Source: Deroplatys truncata (taxonomy: Eukaryota > Arthropoda > Insecta > Mantodea > Mantidae). Taken from it: DNA of 64,000 nucleotides. The position numbers were made by a program, and so were the translations under genes. Below the pieces are notes generated by a model. The model made no database searches. It saw only the letters and a list, made by a program, of their open reading frames with translations, and was not told where the DNA came from. Of this stretch, positions 44,749 through 55,895 are shown in pieces; the first letter of the stretch is position 1; every line of letters begins with the position of its first letter. Where the stretch lies: positions 200,568,565 through 200,632,564 of the forward strand of contig CM060988.1 of NCBI GenBank assembly GCA_030765065.1, in the 5' to 3' direction.

Positions 44749-46430
44749 ATAGCACTATATACCATTTACTAGAGATCACTAGTGGTGCTATACATTTTGT
44801 TACAGCCCAGTGAAGAGGGACCATGATCATGATGAAGGATAGACACACAGATAAGCTCTGGTCTATCATAGCACTATATACCATTTACTAGAGATCACTA
44901 GTGGTGCTATACATTTTGTTACAGCCCAGTGAAGGGGGACCATGATCATGATGAAGGATAGACACACAGATAAGCTCTGGTCTATCACAGCACTGTATAC
45001 CATTATTACTAGAGATCACTAGTGGTGCCATATATTTTGTTGCAGCCCAGTGAAGGGGGACCATAATCATGATGAAGGATAGACACACAGATAAGCTCTG
45101 GTCTATCATAGCACTGTATACCATTTACTAGAGGTCACTAGTGGTGCTATACATTTTGTTGCAGCCCAGTGAAGGGGGACCATGATCGTGATGAAGGATA
45201 GACACACAGATAAGCTCTGGTCTATCATAGCACTGTATACCATTTACTAGAGGGCACTAGTGGTGATATACATTTTGTTGCAGCCCAGTGAAGGGGGACC
45301 ATGATCATGATGAAGGATAGACACACAGATAAGCTCTGGTCTATCATAGCACTGTATACCATTTACTAGAGGTCACTAGTGGTGCTATACATTTTGTGGC
45401 AGCCCAGTGAAGGGGGGCCATGATTGTGATGAAGGATAGACACACAGATAGGCTCTGGTCTATCATAGCACTGTACACCATTACTAGAGGTCACTAGTGG
45501 GCTATACATTTTGTTACAGCCCAGTTAAGGGGGACCATGATCATGATGAAGGATAGACACACAGATAAGCTCTGGTCTATCATAGCACTGTATACCATTT
45601 ACTATAGGTCACTAGTGGTGCTATACATTTTGTTGTAGCCCAGTGAAGGGGACCATGATCATGATGAAGGATAGACACACAGATAAGCTCTGGTCTATCA
45701 TAGCACTCTATACCATTTACTATAGGTCACTAGTGGGCTATACATTTTGTTGTAGCCCAGTGAAGGGGACCATGATCATGATGAAGGATAGACACACAGA
45801 TAACCTCTGGTCTATCATAGCACTGTACACCATTTACTAGAGTTCACTAGTGGGCTATACATTTTGTTACAGCCCAGTTAAGGGAGACCATGATCATGAT
45901 GAAGGATAGACACACAGATAAGCTCTGGTATATCATAGCATTGTATACCATTTACTAGAGGTCACTAGTGGGCTATACATTTTGTTACAGCCCAGTGAAG
46001 GGGGACCATGATCATGATGAAGGATAGACACACAGACAAGCTTTGGTATATCATAGCATTGTATACCATTTACCAGAGGTCACTAGTGGGCTATACATTT
46101 TGTTACAGCCCAGTGAAGGGGACCATGATCATGATGAAGGATAGACACACAGATAAGCTCTGGTCTATCATAGCACTGTACACCATTTACTAGAGGCCAC
46201 TAGTGGGCTATACATTTTGTTACAGCCCAGTTAAGGGGGACCATGATTGTGACGAAGGCTAGACACATAGAGAAGCTCTGGTATATCATAGCACTGTACA
46301 CCATTTACTAGAGGTCACTAGTGGGCTATACATTTTGTTACAGCCCAGTTAAGGGGGACCATGATTGTGATGAAGGATAGACACACAGATAAGTTCTGGT
46401 CTATAATAGCACTGTATACCATTCAGCCTG
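44749..46430. repeat. 119-bp tandem array, right block (about 14 units)
   Basis: The array seen at 32880-33713 continues immediately after the Gypsy 3' LTR. Later units share private variants (tagtgggctatacatt, cccagttaaggg), indicating local amplification. After 46430 the parent repeat resumes (atctgcccacaaagccataa, compare 8730-8755). Open frames through it are by-products of the repeat. Confidence 0.92.
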
Positions 46431-46599
46431 TTTTTATGTTGCAATTTAATGCTTTGTCATGTCCATTGTGAAAATATGTACTGTTTTGAATCTGCCCACA
46501 AAGCCATAAAAATACTTCTTTTGCTGTAAAGATGTAAAATGATTCCATTCCTATATATTTTACACACAAATCATTAAAACTAGCGGCAAGCAAAATTCT

Positions 46600-48060
46600 C
46601 AATATGGAGGTTCACAATTTCTCTCCTATGTCACTGATTTCTGATATCAGAAGTTTTTGTATTATGTAAAAACTATGGAGCATATATGTTATAAAAATAA
46701 CTACTGGAAAAAACAGAAGGTATAAATGCTTTAAATTTCATTCAATACAATTATCTAAAACTTACTTCACCATTCCGATAATTATTACACCGCTAAAAGA
46801 AACCCACTTACCGGAAGGATTAAGAAACTCAGAAATACAACAGCTGTCAATATTTTCGCAAATATCAGTACATTTTTCATGTGTTATTTAAAATATCATG
46901 CAAATTTATGAAATTACAGTTGTATAGGTTCTGCATTAGTTCTTGTACAATGACCTTGATCCAGAGTACACTTAGCAAGCCAGGATCTGCCCTTTTCTCT
47001 TCTGTACTCAGCGAACTTATGGCCTGTGTTACTTGATACAGTTTGCAGTATGAATCATCTGCTCCTGAGTACAGTCATACGTATATTAGTGTTCATATGT
47101 TGAGCTGTGATAATGCCTCCTTCAACTTCACAGTTAAAAGCAAAAGCATTACAGTCAAACTTTTGAGGTGATTGCTAATGTTAGTGATACATGAAAGAAC
47201 AGTCCAAGCATAAGGATCGATACTCTCCTGAGCTTTTAAAAGAAATCCAAAAACTACAAGGAGGAGTTCCTGCAACCACTAGCATCTTGCACAGTGCTGC
47301 TCACAAAATTTTGCAAGAAACATGAAGAGGAAGGAGCATCTTTTTGGGACTCCTAGAAAAAAGCATAACGTCCCAAAAAGAGTAATTGAAATTGACAAAA
47401 AATGGTGTAATGAAATAAAGAATTGATAGAATTATAACTGAAGACAATGTGATGGAAAGCAGTGACGACGATAATGACATTATGGTGATTCAACAGAAGA
47501 CGAAGATATGTCAGGCATGGAAGAATTAAAATGTCAACAAAGACTAAACTATCTATTGTTTCGTTCAGTGCGAAGTGTTGTGTGGAACTGAAATTGTTAC
47601 TGGAACTATAGCATTTAATTTGGTAATGACTGTACAAATTCTCTGTATAAAGACATCTGAAAAACATTCCAGTGATAAAATCTTGAAACGAGTCGAAATC
47701 CTTTAACACAATAAAATTCCACTTACATGATGAAATTTTCAAGATTTTATAAAAATCATGCTCTAGTGTATAAAATACTTGCTAATCCTCTACATTTCAG
47801 TGATACTTAAGCGGGTGACTATTGCTGCCACTGAAGGCAGGTAAGGCTTTCATTTAAATGCTTCAGTGTTCCCAAGCTATAAGAGGTAATGGGGTGGAAT
47901 CCCTAGGTTATTGTAAAGTGTGAGCTGTAAGTCCCTCTACAGTGGTAGAATAAGCCCCTGATTCCGTGCATTATGCTACAGCGGTGGACAGGTTGGAATG
48001 AATTTGTAGAAAGCAGTAGAAAGAGAAAACAAATAAATAAAAATAATAATTAACTTAGAC
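46600..48060. other. Intron without a convincing feature
   Basis: A plus-strand stretch near 47190-47330 reads DRYSPELLKEIQKLQGGVPA before a stop. It could be a decayed element but I do not recognise it. No MED12 exon fits here, since the flanking exons join perfectly in phase. Confidence 0.45.
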
Positions 48061-48089
48061 ATTCACAGAAGTTGTTGAAAACACTGATT

Positions 48090-48425
48090 GGCTGGTTTAC
48101 AATGCTCCCCATATGGTTGATGGCCCTGCAGAAACCTCATTCCACCAAGTGATGTCTGGACCCCATTTATTAACTGGAAACACCCAGAGGGCAGAGTCCA
48201 TTTCCTCCGATGAGCAAGTGATAATGGTAAATGGCAATGGAACAAGAATACCCACAGATTCTGAACCATTTGGGCCTTGGAGATACCAGACATGCACTAG
48301 TTAGACGTGAAGGCTTGGACAGGGCTGACTTAAAATTGCCACCCTAGAGACAGGAATCAAACCACAGGCTCTCAGCAAGACAGCCGCAAACAAAACCACT
48401 GAGCTACCCCAGTGACCTTGGTGAA
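48090..48425 (-). mobile_element. tRNA-derived SINE
   Basis: On the minus strand: ggggtagctcagtggttttg supplies box A (about 48395-48411) and gtggtttgattcctg supplies box B (about 48352-48366), at tRNA-like spacing. The body continues to about 48090. It is unlike the SINEs at 12670 and 13785. The tail boundary is approximate. Confidence 0.75.
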
Positions 48426-48692
48426 AATGCTCCCATTTTGTTAAAGACACAGATTCACCTATTTAACTTTATTGGTAAACACTGTGTATAAGTTTTTTTG
48501 TTACTGAATTATTGCAGGTATGAGTTCATGTATTGCTTTCAGATTATGTTTACACTTGGCTTTGCAGCACTCCAAATCAGGATCTACGACTTCTTGAGAA
48601 TCATGAACAGAACCAGTCCTGTTATCAAACAGTAACCCAAAATTGAAATTTGGAAACTGCTCTGTAAATTTTTGTTTCACTTTTTATGTATA

Positions 48693-49797
48693 CAGTGGAA
48701 TCTTGGCATGTTCCTTATTAGCACGTTTTCCCGTGTATTACGCTGAATTATAAAAGATTTGGCACAAATGCACCAAATGTAATAAATAACATTTGTTTAA
48801 TACATTTTCTCGCTCCCACTTACTACAATTGAAGTTTGACATCCTCATTCACTGTTTTGGCCAATCCTTGGTCACGGGGTGGAGAGCGCCAGTCAATGAC
48901 ATACATGTATATACATATTTGTGTGACATGATTTGTGTGGGCGGGATAGACAATGCTTTAGCTTAGCGTGGTAAACGCCAATGATAGTTTCTACTTTGAG
49001 TGTTAACCAAACTTACATAAATTGCATTTTACCTGTTCATTTGCATTGGAGAAAAAGAAAGTATGGCAAAATAACCAACAGTTAAAAACTGAAAATCTTT
49101 GAAGAAGTAGATCGCAATCCAAATATGAAACGTGTGGATATAGCGCAGAAGTTAAACATTCCTCCGTCAACCTTAAACACAATTGTTAGCAAACGTAAAC
49201 CGATTGAAACTGCTTTTGAAGAAGGGAAAAAAAGTAGGATCAGAAGAGAATAGAATCAAAATTTGTTGCATGGAAACACCTACCTTATTCAAATTGAATT
49301 GAATATGCCAGATACGATCTTCTACTGTACTCGTAACATGATGCATGCTTGTCATTTTGTGTTTTTAGCAGAAATTGTTATCACATGTGTAATAAAATAC
49401 ACAGCAAAGCCACTTTTATTGCTTCCGTAATTCGCAATTTATTCTTGTCAAAAACATTCACTAACCTCAAAACCTGCTTAAATTATACAGAGAAACTAAT
49501 ATACTTTTAACAGGTTTGCCAATGTAAATCCAAGTTGACCAACATAAAACTTTTATTATTTATTTTCAGACCTTGTGTATCCAAATCAATCTCAATACGT
49601 ATTGAATTTAACATGGAAATATGGATCGTATTCAGTATAGAATTGGACTCAAATTGATGGAAACATAGTAATTATTAGATTGTATTACATAATTATGTTC
49701 TTAAATTGCAGATTTTATATTTCCATTAACACATTTTCCTGTCCATGACGTCCATTTCCCTGGGTCCCTGCAAAAACATACTAATGAGATTCTACTG
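48693..49797 (+). mobile_element. pogo/Tigger DNA transposon remnant
   Basis: Ends cagtggaatcttggcatgtt (48693) and the complement of atgagattctactg (to 49797) are inverted, each flanked by TA. Inside (about 49050-49260) is a CENP-B/Tigger DNA-binding segment: LKIFEEVDRNPNMKRVDIA, QKLNIPPSTLNTIVSKRK. The DDE domain is gone, and 1105 bp is well below a full Tigger. Confidence 0.82.
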
Positions 49798-50386
49798 TAT
49801 TTACCACCTTCTGTAAAAACATTCTCCACTAAAAACACACATTCAATTGAAAGCATTTCCAATTTAATGAAAGCACACTTGTACAATGACCATCATTCAT
49901 AACCCTTGTTTCAATAAGGATGGTGCTTTGGGCATAGAAAGCAACCACCATTTCCTTGACAGGCAGTAAACAATAGCTATGGAAGTGTACAGCGGTACTG
50001 TAGAAAGACTTAAAAGATCGCACCGTGCTTTAATTTCTATGAGATAAGAATATACTATGATACTAGCTGGTAAGTGCTTGATACAGATCAAGGAAAGACT
50101 TTTTCCAATTTCCAAGATTCTGTTATGCGCTTACCATTGCATATTATTAATATTTTCTATGATGGATATTTATATCAATTGAATTATATTATTGAAATAT
50201 TAGTTGAAGATAGAGGTTGCATTTTAGAAGATGATTGGCCCTATGAGTTGCTATGAGGACAGAATGTTTGTAAATAAGTGTTGTTGTCCAAGTCGCCATA
50301 TTTTGTTGTAGTTTTATAGTTACGTTAGCAATTTGATTTATTTTACTTCATTATAGAAAAAGGTGACCATAACAAATAACATTTAC

Positions 50387-50482
50387 CATTGAGTTTTGCT
50401 GTTCTTCCTTGATATGCTGCAGAAGTTTATCCAGATCATCATCTATTTTGCTATCATCATAGTCCATGTTCCTGCCATGATC
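50387..50482 (-). CDS. MED12: MED12 short acidic exon
   Basis: This 96-base exon encodes 32 residues beginning DHGRNMDYDD, continuing SKIDDDLDKLLQHIKEE and ending QQNSM. From memory, this block is characteristic of insect MED12 and not recognisable in the vertebrate protein, where a Ser/Pro-rich linker sits at this place. It is flanked by tttacttacag at the acceptor and gtaaat at the donor, with phase 0 on both sides, so skipping it would keep the frame. The next intron, about 18 kb, holds the Gypsy element and the tandem array. Confidence 0.95.
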
Positions 50483-50554
50483 CTGTAAGTAAACACATTA
50501 ATTATATCCCATTTATGTGTCCAATTTGTGGGGAGAAAGAACATGACATAAAAA

Positions 50555-51438
50555 AAAATCTGATGTGTTACACTCACATGACTTTCTCTACTCTTGTAAA
50601 TCTATTTTTACAAACGCCTATTCTCCATATGCTTCATATTAATCGAGATATCGAGATGTCAATCTTATTTGTAATTTTCTTGTAGATGCAAGGGGAATAT
50701 GGTAGCTTTTAAGCGATAGTCAAATATTTTATCGCTGGTTGCTATGTGGCGCATTCCATTCTCTTTGCTTGTCCAGGACATAAAAAAATGAATAACGAAT
50801 TTGAGAAAAAGTATAAGTATTGGAAAATTTAAGAAAATAACAAGCAATATCTCGAAAACGGTTCACTCAGCAAAAAAAAACTGTATATGACATAAATTGT
50901 GTATTTTAACGCGATCTACATTTTTTGTGCAGTAAAATTTTGTCTATCTCTTATGGTTTACCAGTTATGCAAAAGTCGTTCACAATGAAGAATACTTTTG
51001 GAGACATTCCCAGAAAATTCGAGATATACATTTCATTTCTCATGACTTTATCTTAAACATATGATGTTTTCATCAAAATCGTTAGAGCCATTTTTGAGAA
51101 AATTAAAATTTTCGAAAAATGTTCCATGTAAAGGGTAGTCTGGGGTGGGGGGATTTTCTTGAAAACCTTCGTGTCGCATCTCTGGAAGATACTGAACCTA
51201 AATACCAAGTTTGGTGTTTATACGACTGTTCGTTTCTGAGTTATGCTGTTCACAGACACACAGACACACAGACAGACACACAGACACACAGACAGACACA
51301 CACACGGACATGTTTCCAAAAATGCTTTTTTTGGTTTCAGTGAGTCTCAAAACATGTATTTCCGGTGAAATCTCGGTATCGAATTTTTGGGTGGAATGCA
51401 ATACTTCCCCTACTTACTATACGTAGTAGAGAAAGTAA
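50555..51438 (+). repeat. ACTTTCTC-family repeat, best copy (about 880 bp)
   Basis: This most complete copy runs from gatgtgttacactcacatga and ctttctctactcttgt to cttactatacgtagtagaga and aagtaaaaa. The actttctctact and agtagagaaagt ends are inverted. Landmarks: gatatcgagatg, gcgatagtcaaat, tctcgaaaacggttc, ttttgtgcagtaaaattttg, gtttaccagttatgc, a cacagacacacagacag microsatellite (51255-51303), and ttccaaaaatgctttttttg. At least nine copies are in this window. There is no coding frame and the class is unknown. Confidence 0.85.
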
Positions 51439-51454
51439 AAATCAGAAATGTTAT

Positions 51455-51770
51455 ATTTACATGACTTTATCTACCCACTATCATTTATTTTTATATAGCT
51501 TCTACAAACTATTCTTACAAATAGTTTTATTTTTCTATCTACTTCATGTTAATCGTGTAAAGAAATTCTTTTGTTACACATTTGGTTGCAGGTATAAGCG
51601 AGATAACGAAAACCAAATTGATAGTCAGATGTTAAAAGCTAGTCTGTATAAGCTGACCCAGAAATTCCATACTTTTTCCAGACATTGCAAAAAATAACTG
51701 AATAATAACAGCACTTCAAAAGTACTGATAAATAATAATAGACATCCCAAGAATGGTTGATGACACAAAT
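51455..51770 (+). repeat. ACTTTCTC-family repeat, 5' fragment
   Basis: It begins gttatatttacatgacttta, then ttctacaaactattcttaca, cttcatgttaatcg and acattgcaaaaaataac. It lies in tandem with the full copy at 50555, separated by about 15 bp. Confidence 0.65.
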
Positions 51771-52039
51771 AAATTGTGTGTTTTAAAGAGAGTCATATTT
51801 GTTATGTTGTACGTCTTTGTTTCAAGTCAACCCTATGGTTAGATTTTGGTAGAAAATTCAAAATGTCGAATGTTTTTGTTGTTGCATTTTTTGATAATTT
51901 ACAGCCTATAGCAACATATGCCACAGTATTTTCCACTTATGACCTTCATGGAGCATCTTGTGTTCCCCATATCAAGGGCAGAAACACAAAAATAGTGGCA
52001 CATGAATCTTTAAGTAACAAATCTTCACAGTTTATCTGA

Positions 52040-52400
52040 TAGATTCCTGATTCTACAAATCGTGGCTCAGATATGTAGGTGATATCCTTGCAAAACACAC
52101 CAGAAAAATTGAAGGAAGATGTTCTAAAATTACTGAATCAATTGGATGCTTGTATAAAATTCCGCTAAAATTAGAAATCTACCAGATCAACTGTAAAGAT
52201 TGTGAGAAATTATGCATAGGAAAATCCAAGAGAAATTTGAGCATCAGATTGAAAGAATGCCAGAGAAATATAAAAACAGACAAATCTGCTGTGTCACACC
52301 ACTTTTGGTCTGAAAACCACAACATTGGTCAAGCCATAAAACTGTTACAACCAGTTTTCTCATCACTACTGTGTGGTCCAAATCTCTTGATGTTTTGTGA
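52040..52400. mobile_element. Decayed third PLE type (PLE3), with an inverted piece
   Basis: The plus strand reads WLRYVGDILAKHTRKIEG (an RT motif C relic, YVGD for YVDD), then jumps into a GIY-YIG domain: EIYQINCKDCEKLCIGKSKR, LSIRLKECQRNIK, KSAVSHHFWSENHNI. After LLQPV (about 52355) the sequence switches strand: 52352-52405 on the minus strand reads TSRDLDHTVVMRK, matching the C-terminal part found on the plus strand at 53710. It is internally deleted and rearranged. Confidence 0.7.
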
Positions 52401-52479
52401 CAACCAATACGGAGTGATTGCGTGGTTGCCAAACTTCGCTTCGTTTTGTCAGAACATTATGCATTTGTTATAAATGGCA

Positions 52480-53020
52480 TCGTAATGTTCACTTAAAAAC
52501 CATAAGAAAACAACAAGAAACACAATAATGGAAATGTAATACACAAATAGAGAAATTAAATCCATACCTTTCTATGTGTCCTTTGTTATTCAAGTGGCAC
52601 AGCTAACAGCATATCCGTTTTCGCTTCCCTACACACACGTGAAATGGTTGGGCACTTAATGAGCATGCCTCAGCATAATTCTTGACATTTTGTGAAGCTA
52701 AGATTTTTGTGTTTTTCTTCATTAGCATATCTTTTAAAGAAATTATACACACTGAAGACAACAGCCCTAACCCTACTGCTATATATACTGTTACTACTGG
52801 GCTTACTAAGCAACACTTTCATGAACCAGTTAACTTTATAAATGCAAGGACAAAGCCTATCACTGTAAGAACTGAATAGTTACATGCAGCTGAATTTACA
52901 ACTGAGTCGCTAACCTTCCATTAAGCGTGCACAACGCTCTTCTCAAGTAACAGATACCTATGTGCTTGGTCCTAAGACTCGGCATTATGCACATTGTTTT
53001 TCCAACAGTATTATTCTGTG
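52480..53020. other. Intron without recognised feature
   Basis: No exon or element is seen. The stretch lies between the two PLE3 pieces and could be an insertion into, or deletion scar of, that element. Confidence 0.4.
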
Positions 53021-53022
53021 AA

Positions 53023-53077
53023 ACAAAACCATACATGACGTTCTTTATTAAAAAGACAACTTCATGTATGGTTTTGT
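53023..53077. repeat. 55-bp palindrome
   Basis: acaaaaccatacatga (53023) and its exact complement tcatgtatggttttgt (to 53077) surround a 23-nt spacer. It may be a miniature TIR element. Confidence 0.6.
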
Positions 53078-53310
53078 AGAGCCACGTCAGAGGGCTTTGA
53101 AAGTATTTTCATGAGACTTTGTAGCTGTATTACAAAATCTTGTGGGATAACTATTTCCAAATTTATTTAGGACATGGAGAATTGCACATTATTAAGTGAT
53201 AATTATGTCTATATTATAACAATATATAAAATAACTAGGACAGCAATGGATTCATTACTATTACAAGCATGATTATAACCAAAAGTCTATGTTTAAACAT
53301 CACAAATGTT

Positions 53311-53463
53311 CTCAATTTTTGAAGATTTAGAAGCTTGTAACAGTGATGTGTCATAATTTAAAATAGAGAGTTGAGGGTTGTTACACTACATCACTATGAT
53401 AAACTTACTTGAGTAAGTTTATCATAGTGATGTAGTGTAACAACCCTCAACTCTCTATTTTAA
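53311..53463. mobile_element. 153-bp palindromic PLE2-derived element
   Basis: It is flanked by a 12-bp duplication atcacaaatgtt (53299-53310 and 53464-53475). The left end has the PLE2 tail (gaagatttagaagcttgtaa), then a perfect 52-bp-arm palindrome (53358-53409, 53412-53463). The arms hold the distal terminal repeat (ttgagggttgttacactaca) but lack the ribozyme-like core that the 28006-28250 element retains. Confidence 0.85.
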
Positions 53464-53689
53464 ATCACAAATGTTAGCTATAAATTAATGGCGAACCATT
53501 GGGTGTAAAAATATAATTCTTTTTTGTACTTGTTCAGGAGAATGTCGCCTTTTATCCTAAACACTTGTTGTTTTTCTGAAATATGAAATATGCATGCACA
53601 TGATATTGCAATTAAGAGTTTTAGCAGCGGCGAGGTGTACTGTCCGTATGAGGCAATGCCACACTGCTGCTATTCGCTAGTGCCATATT

Positions 53690-53985
53690 AGTGGACATAT
53701 CTCAAACGTCAAGAGATTTGGACCACATAATAGAACTGACTATTTGGGAGAAAACATTCATTGTCAAGAATGCAGATAATATTATAAATTTTGAAATCTC
53801 ACCAACAACTAGTTTGTTAGAACTTTGTCATCCTACCAATAGATGGCAGCAGGATCCAACCCAGCCAAGACAGGAGGAAGAGGAAAGAAGAGGGAACTGG
53901 CTTCAGTCACCTGACTGCTGATGATGAGGACTAATGCCCTTGAAAATGTTCCAGTTTTAAAAATTTAGCAATAAAAGGTTTGTGT
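53690..53985 (+). mobile_element. PLE3 3' end with candidate hammerhead boxes
   Basis: The frame gives DISQTSRDLDHIIELTIWEK, TFIVKNADNIINFEISP and SLLELCHPT, equivalent to the PLE C-terminus (AWEKITILKHNTHLMNF...PLWKYI). Beyond the stop, CTGATGA (53918-53924), a GAGGACTAATGCCCTT hairpin and GAAA (53942-53945) repeat the arrangement of the other PLE ends. Confidence 0.65.
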
Positions 53986-54065
53986 AAATATTCTAAATTC
54001 AACAATTCCAATTATGAAACTGATGTGTGAAACAGTTTCTGAACAGGAAGTACTTGAATACTCAC

Positions 54066-54370
54066 TGGAACTTCGAGTTTTGTTGGCTTCAAGTCGATAC
54101 CTGGAAAGAGAGAGCCATCATCGTCCTGCAAGCTTGGATTGCTGACTACAGGACCTCTGCTGTCGGCAGGAGTTGCAGGCTTGTTGCTGGTGGGATGATG
54201 TGGAGTGGTTGCCCCTCCCGCTGCTGCTGGCCCGCCAGTATTGAGATCTCCTCGCGAGATCAGCGTGCACATGTATACATCATGTGAGAAGATGTCATGT
54301 CTAACCAGCTCCGAAAACAGGTGTACCAAGTTGGTAAACATTGCTCTGTTCTGCGGACTTGGATTGTCTT
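54066..54370 (-). CDS. MED12: MED12 exon, SELVRHD...TLISRGDL region
   Basis: This exon continues the previous one in phase: its first two bases complete a Glu codon. It encodes [33 protein letters not shown], and CTLISRGDL, matching the human [27 protein letters not shown] region. A low-complexity Gly/Ala/Pro/Thr linker follows ([15 protein letters not shown]), then a conserved [12 protein letters not shown] end. The acceptor tttcacag precedes 54370 and the donor gtgagt follows 54066; it ends in phase 0. The intron to its left is about 3.6 kb and the one to its right about 9.2 kb. Confidence 0.95.
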
Positions 54371-54529
54371 CTGTGAAAACAAGAGCAAGTTACAGCTAAG
54401 AGGTGTAACCTTAACATAACAAATGAACAACTTCAGAGAGAATTTATTTCTCATAATTCTGCATATATCTAGAGAGTCTTTGTTTGGACACATGGGGAAC
54501 TCCTTGCAATAACTGCCTGTTTCTAACCA

Positions 54530-54870
54530 GTTTTGTAAATAAACTGAGTTTTATTTATGGGCACTCTTTAACTACTATGGTTCTTAGTGTCCCATTCTAC
54601 AGGATGAGTCATTTAAGTTGAGACTGTACAATATCTCCAAAACTAAGTGCTGTAGAAAGTAATGTATTTAATAAAACTTGCTTGATATTATGGGGGAAAG
54701 TAAATGCCGTTAGTCGTGACTTTACTTTCCCTCATGACTCATCCTGTATATTTGGCGTGAAAGACCAGAAATTTTACTCAGAGGCCTCTTTATCAGGCTT
54801 GACGTTCTTCTGCGTATCATAAATCTACAACATAGGATCACATATCAGCTTTACTTCCCTTCTGAAAAGC
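54530..54870 (-). mobile_element. Partial SINE, same family as 12670-12955, split by a MITE
   Basis: ttatttatgggcactcttta, ggcgtgaaagaccagaaa, cataaatctacaacatagga and agctttacttcccttctgaa follow the 12670 SINE body in order. The tRNA-like head is not recognisable. The MITE at 54600-54746 interrupts it. Confidence 0.65.
54600..54746. mobile_element. 147-bp TIR element (MITE)
   Basis: Ends caggatgagtcat and atgactcatcctg are exact complements, with TA on both sides (54598-54599, 54747-54748). The SINE sequence continues across the insertion, confirming the boundaries. Confidence 0.8.
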
Positions 54871-54964
54871 CAGTTCTGTGTGCTGGCTAATCAAAGTCTG
54901 TGCTGTACAGAGGTTGATATATTGTGAAACCATGTATTTCAGTGATATAATATGTTAGTGTTGT

Positions 54965-55285
54965 TAAAATGTCCGTATACTTTAAGCACACAGAATCTTC
55001 ACATATGTTACCTATGGGGCAACAAACTCTTGTAGTGGAGAAGTGACCTGTTCGTGCGCTTCACAGAGAAACAGTTGGTAATCTTGTGAATAGATTTAGG
55101 GAAATGGGATCTATTCTTGATAAGAAACCTGTGTTCTTTACAGAGGAAAAACTCAATGACATTGGAAGAAAGTTAAAAACAAACTCTAAAGAAATCTCTG
55201 AGAAAGTTTGCACAGGAATCATGAATTTTGCAAACCTCGGCTTGGAATGCCACTAAACTTTTAAAATTAAAAACTGAAGTGGTAT
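54965..55285 (+). pseudogene. Transposase-related HTH fragment (DUF4817-like)
   Basis: Broken frames read LVNRFREMGSILDKKPV, FTEEKLNDIGRKLKTNSK, ISEKVCT and then, after a frame change, QTSAWNATKLLKLK. This resembles insect helix-turn-helix proteins of transposon origin, which carry a run similar to VLTEEKLNDIG and SAQRATKLLKL. No catalytic domain follows. Confidence 0.6.
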
Positions 55286-55339
55286 ATTTTTTGGTAGTTA
55301 GAAGTTGCTTCATGTTTATATGCACCACGTATGGGAGCC

Positions 55340-55895
55340 AATTTGTCGCGGTCACTTCGTGTTATCTATTTCTGGGCGCCTGTTATTGTATTACTACTTT
55401 GAATGTTGGGTTCATTGTCCTCCGGCTAGCTATTATTATTATTCAATCGAGCATATCTCTTGATCAAGGTGTGTAAACGGAAAGGAGTTTTTACTGAAAG
55501 ATAACACTGATAAAAGAATTTGTTTTTACACTTTTATTGCCATCACAATTAATTAAGTTCACATATTGACTCGATACACGCCAGACTGAAACTGTTATAT
55601 TTTCTAATATCACTATAATCACTTATTTACTGCACATTATTAATTCGCGTACTTCAACTTTACGACGCGAGAGATTTTGTAGAACTGTGCGACGATTCTC
55701 TTAAACTTTGTGACGTATAACCCACGAATACTTATGTTGAACTGAACGATGTATTACACGCGAATGCTTCTGTTGGACTGTGTGCCACCCGCTTCTCGGC
55801 TTTAGCTTTTTATACTCCCTCACCCTAATATGCCTAAACATTATAACAGAGCTGCTATTGGTTAATAAAATGCGCCAACATTAGCATCTATATTT
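55340..55895. repeat. Dispersed repeat R, copy 1 (LTR-like)
   Basis: The sequence from caatttgtcgcggtcacttc to attggttaataaaatgcgcc is about 75-80% similar by eye to 62228-62800. It contains gcgagagattttgtagaact-type short repeats. Ends TG...CA are possible (tgtcgc...caaca), so a solo LTR is one option, but no target duplication was found. Confidence 0.6.

Noticed and set aside
45643..46193. Open frames in the 119-bp array (MIMMKDRHTDKLW...)
   Set aside because: They follow the tandem unit and have no protein character.
47093..47742. Open stretches considered as a host exon
   Set aside because: The flanking MED12 exons join in phase without it, and frames on both strands are short and unrecognisable.
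48351..48413. A tRNA gene on the minus strand
   Set aside because: Box A and box B are present, but the cloverleaf does not close and a long non-tRNA body follows, as in a SINE.
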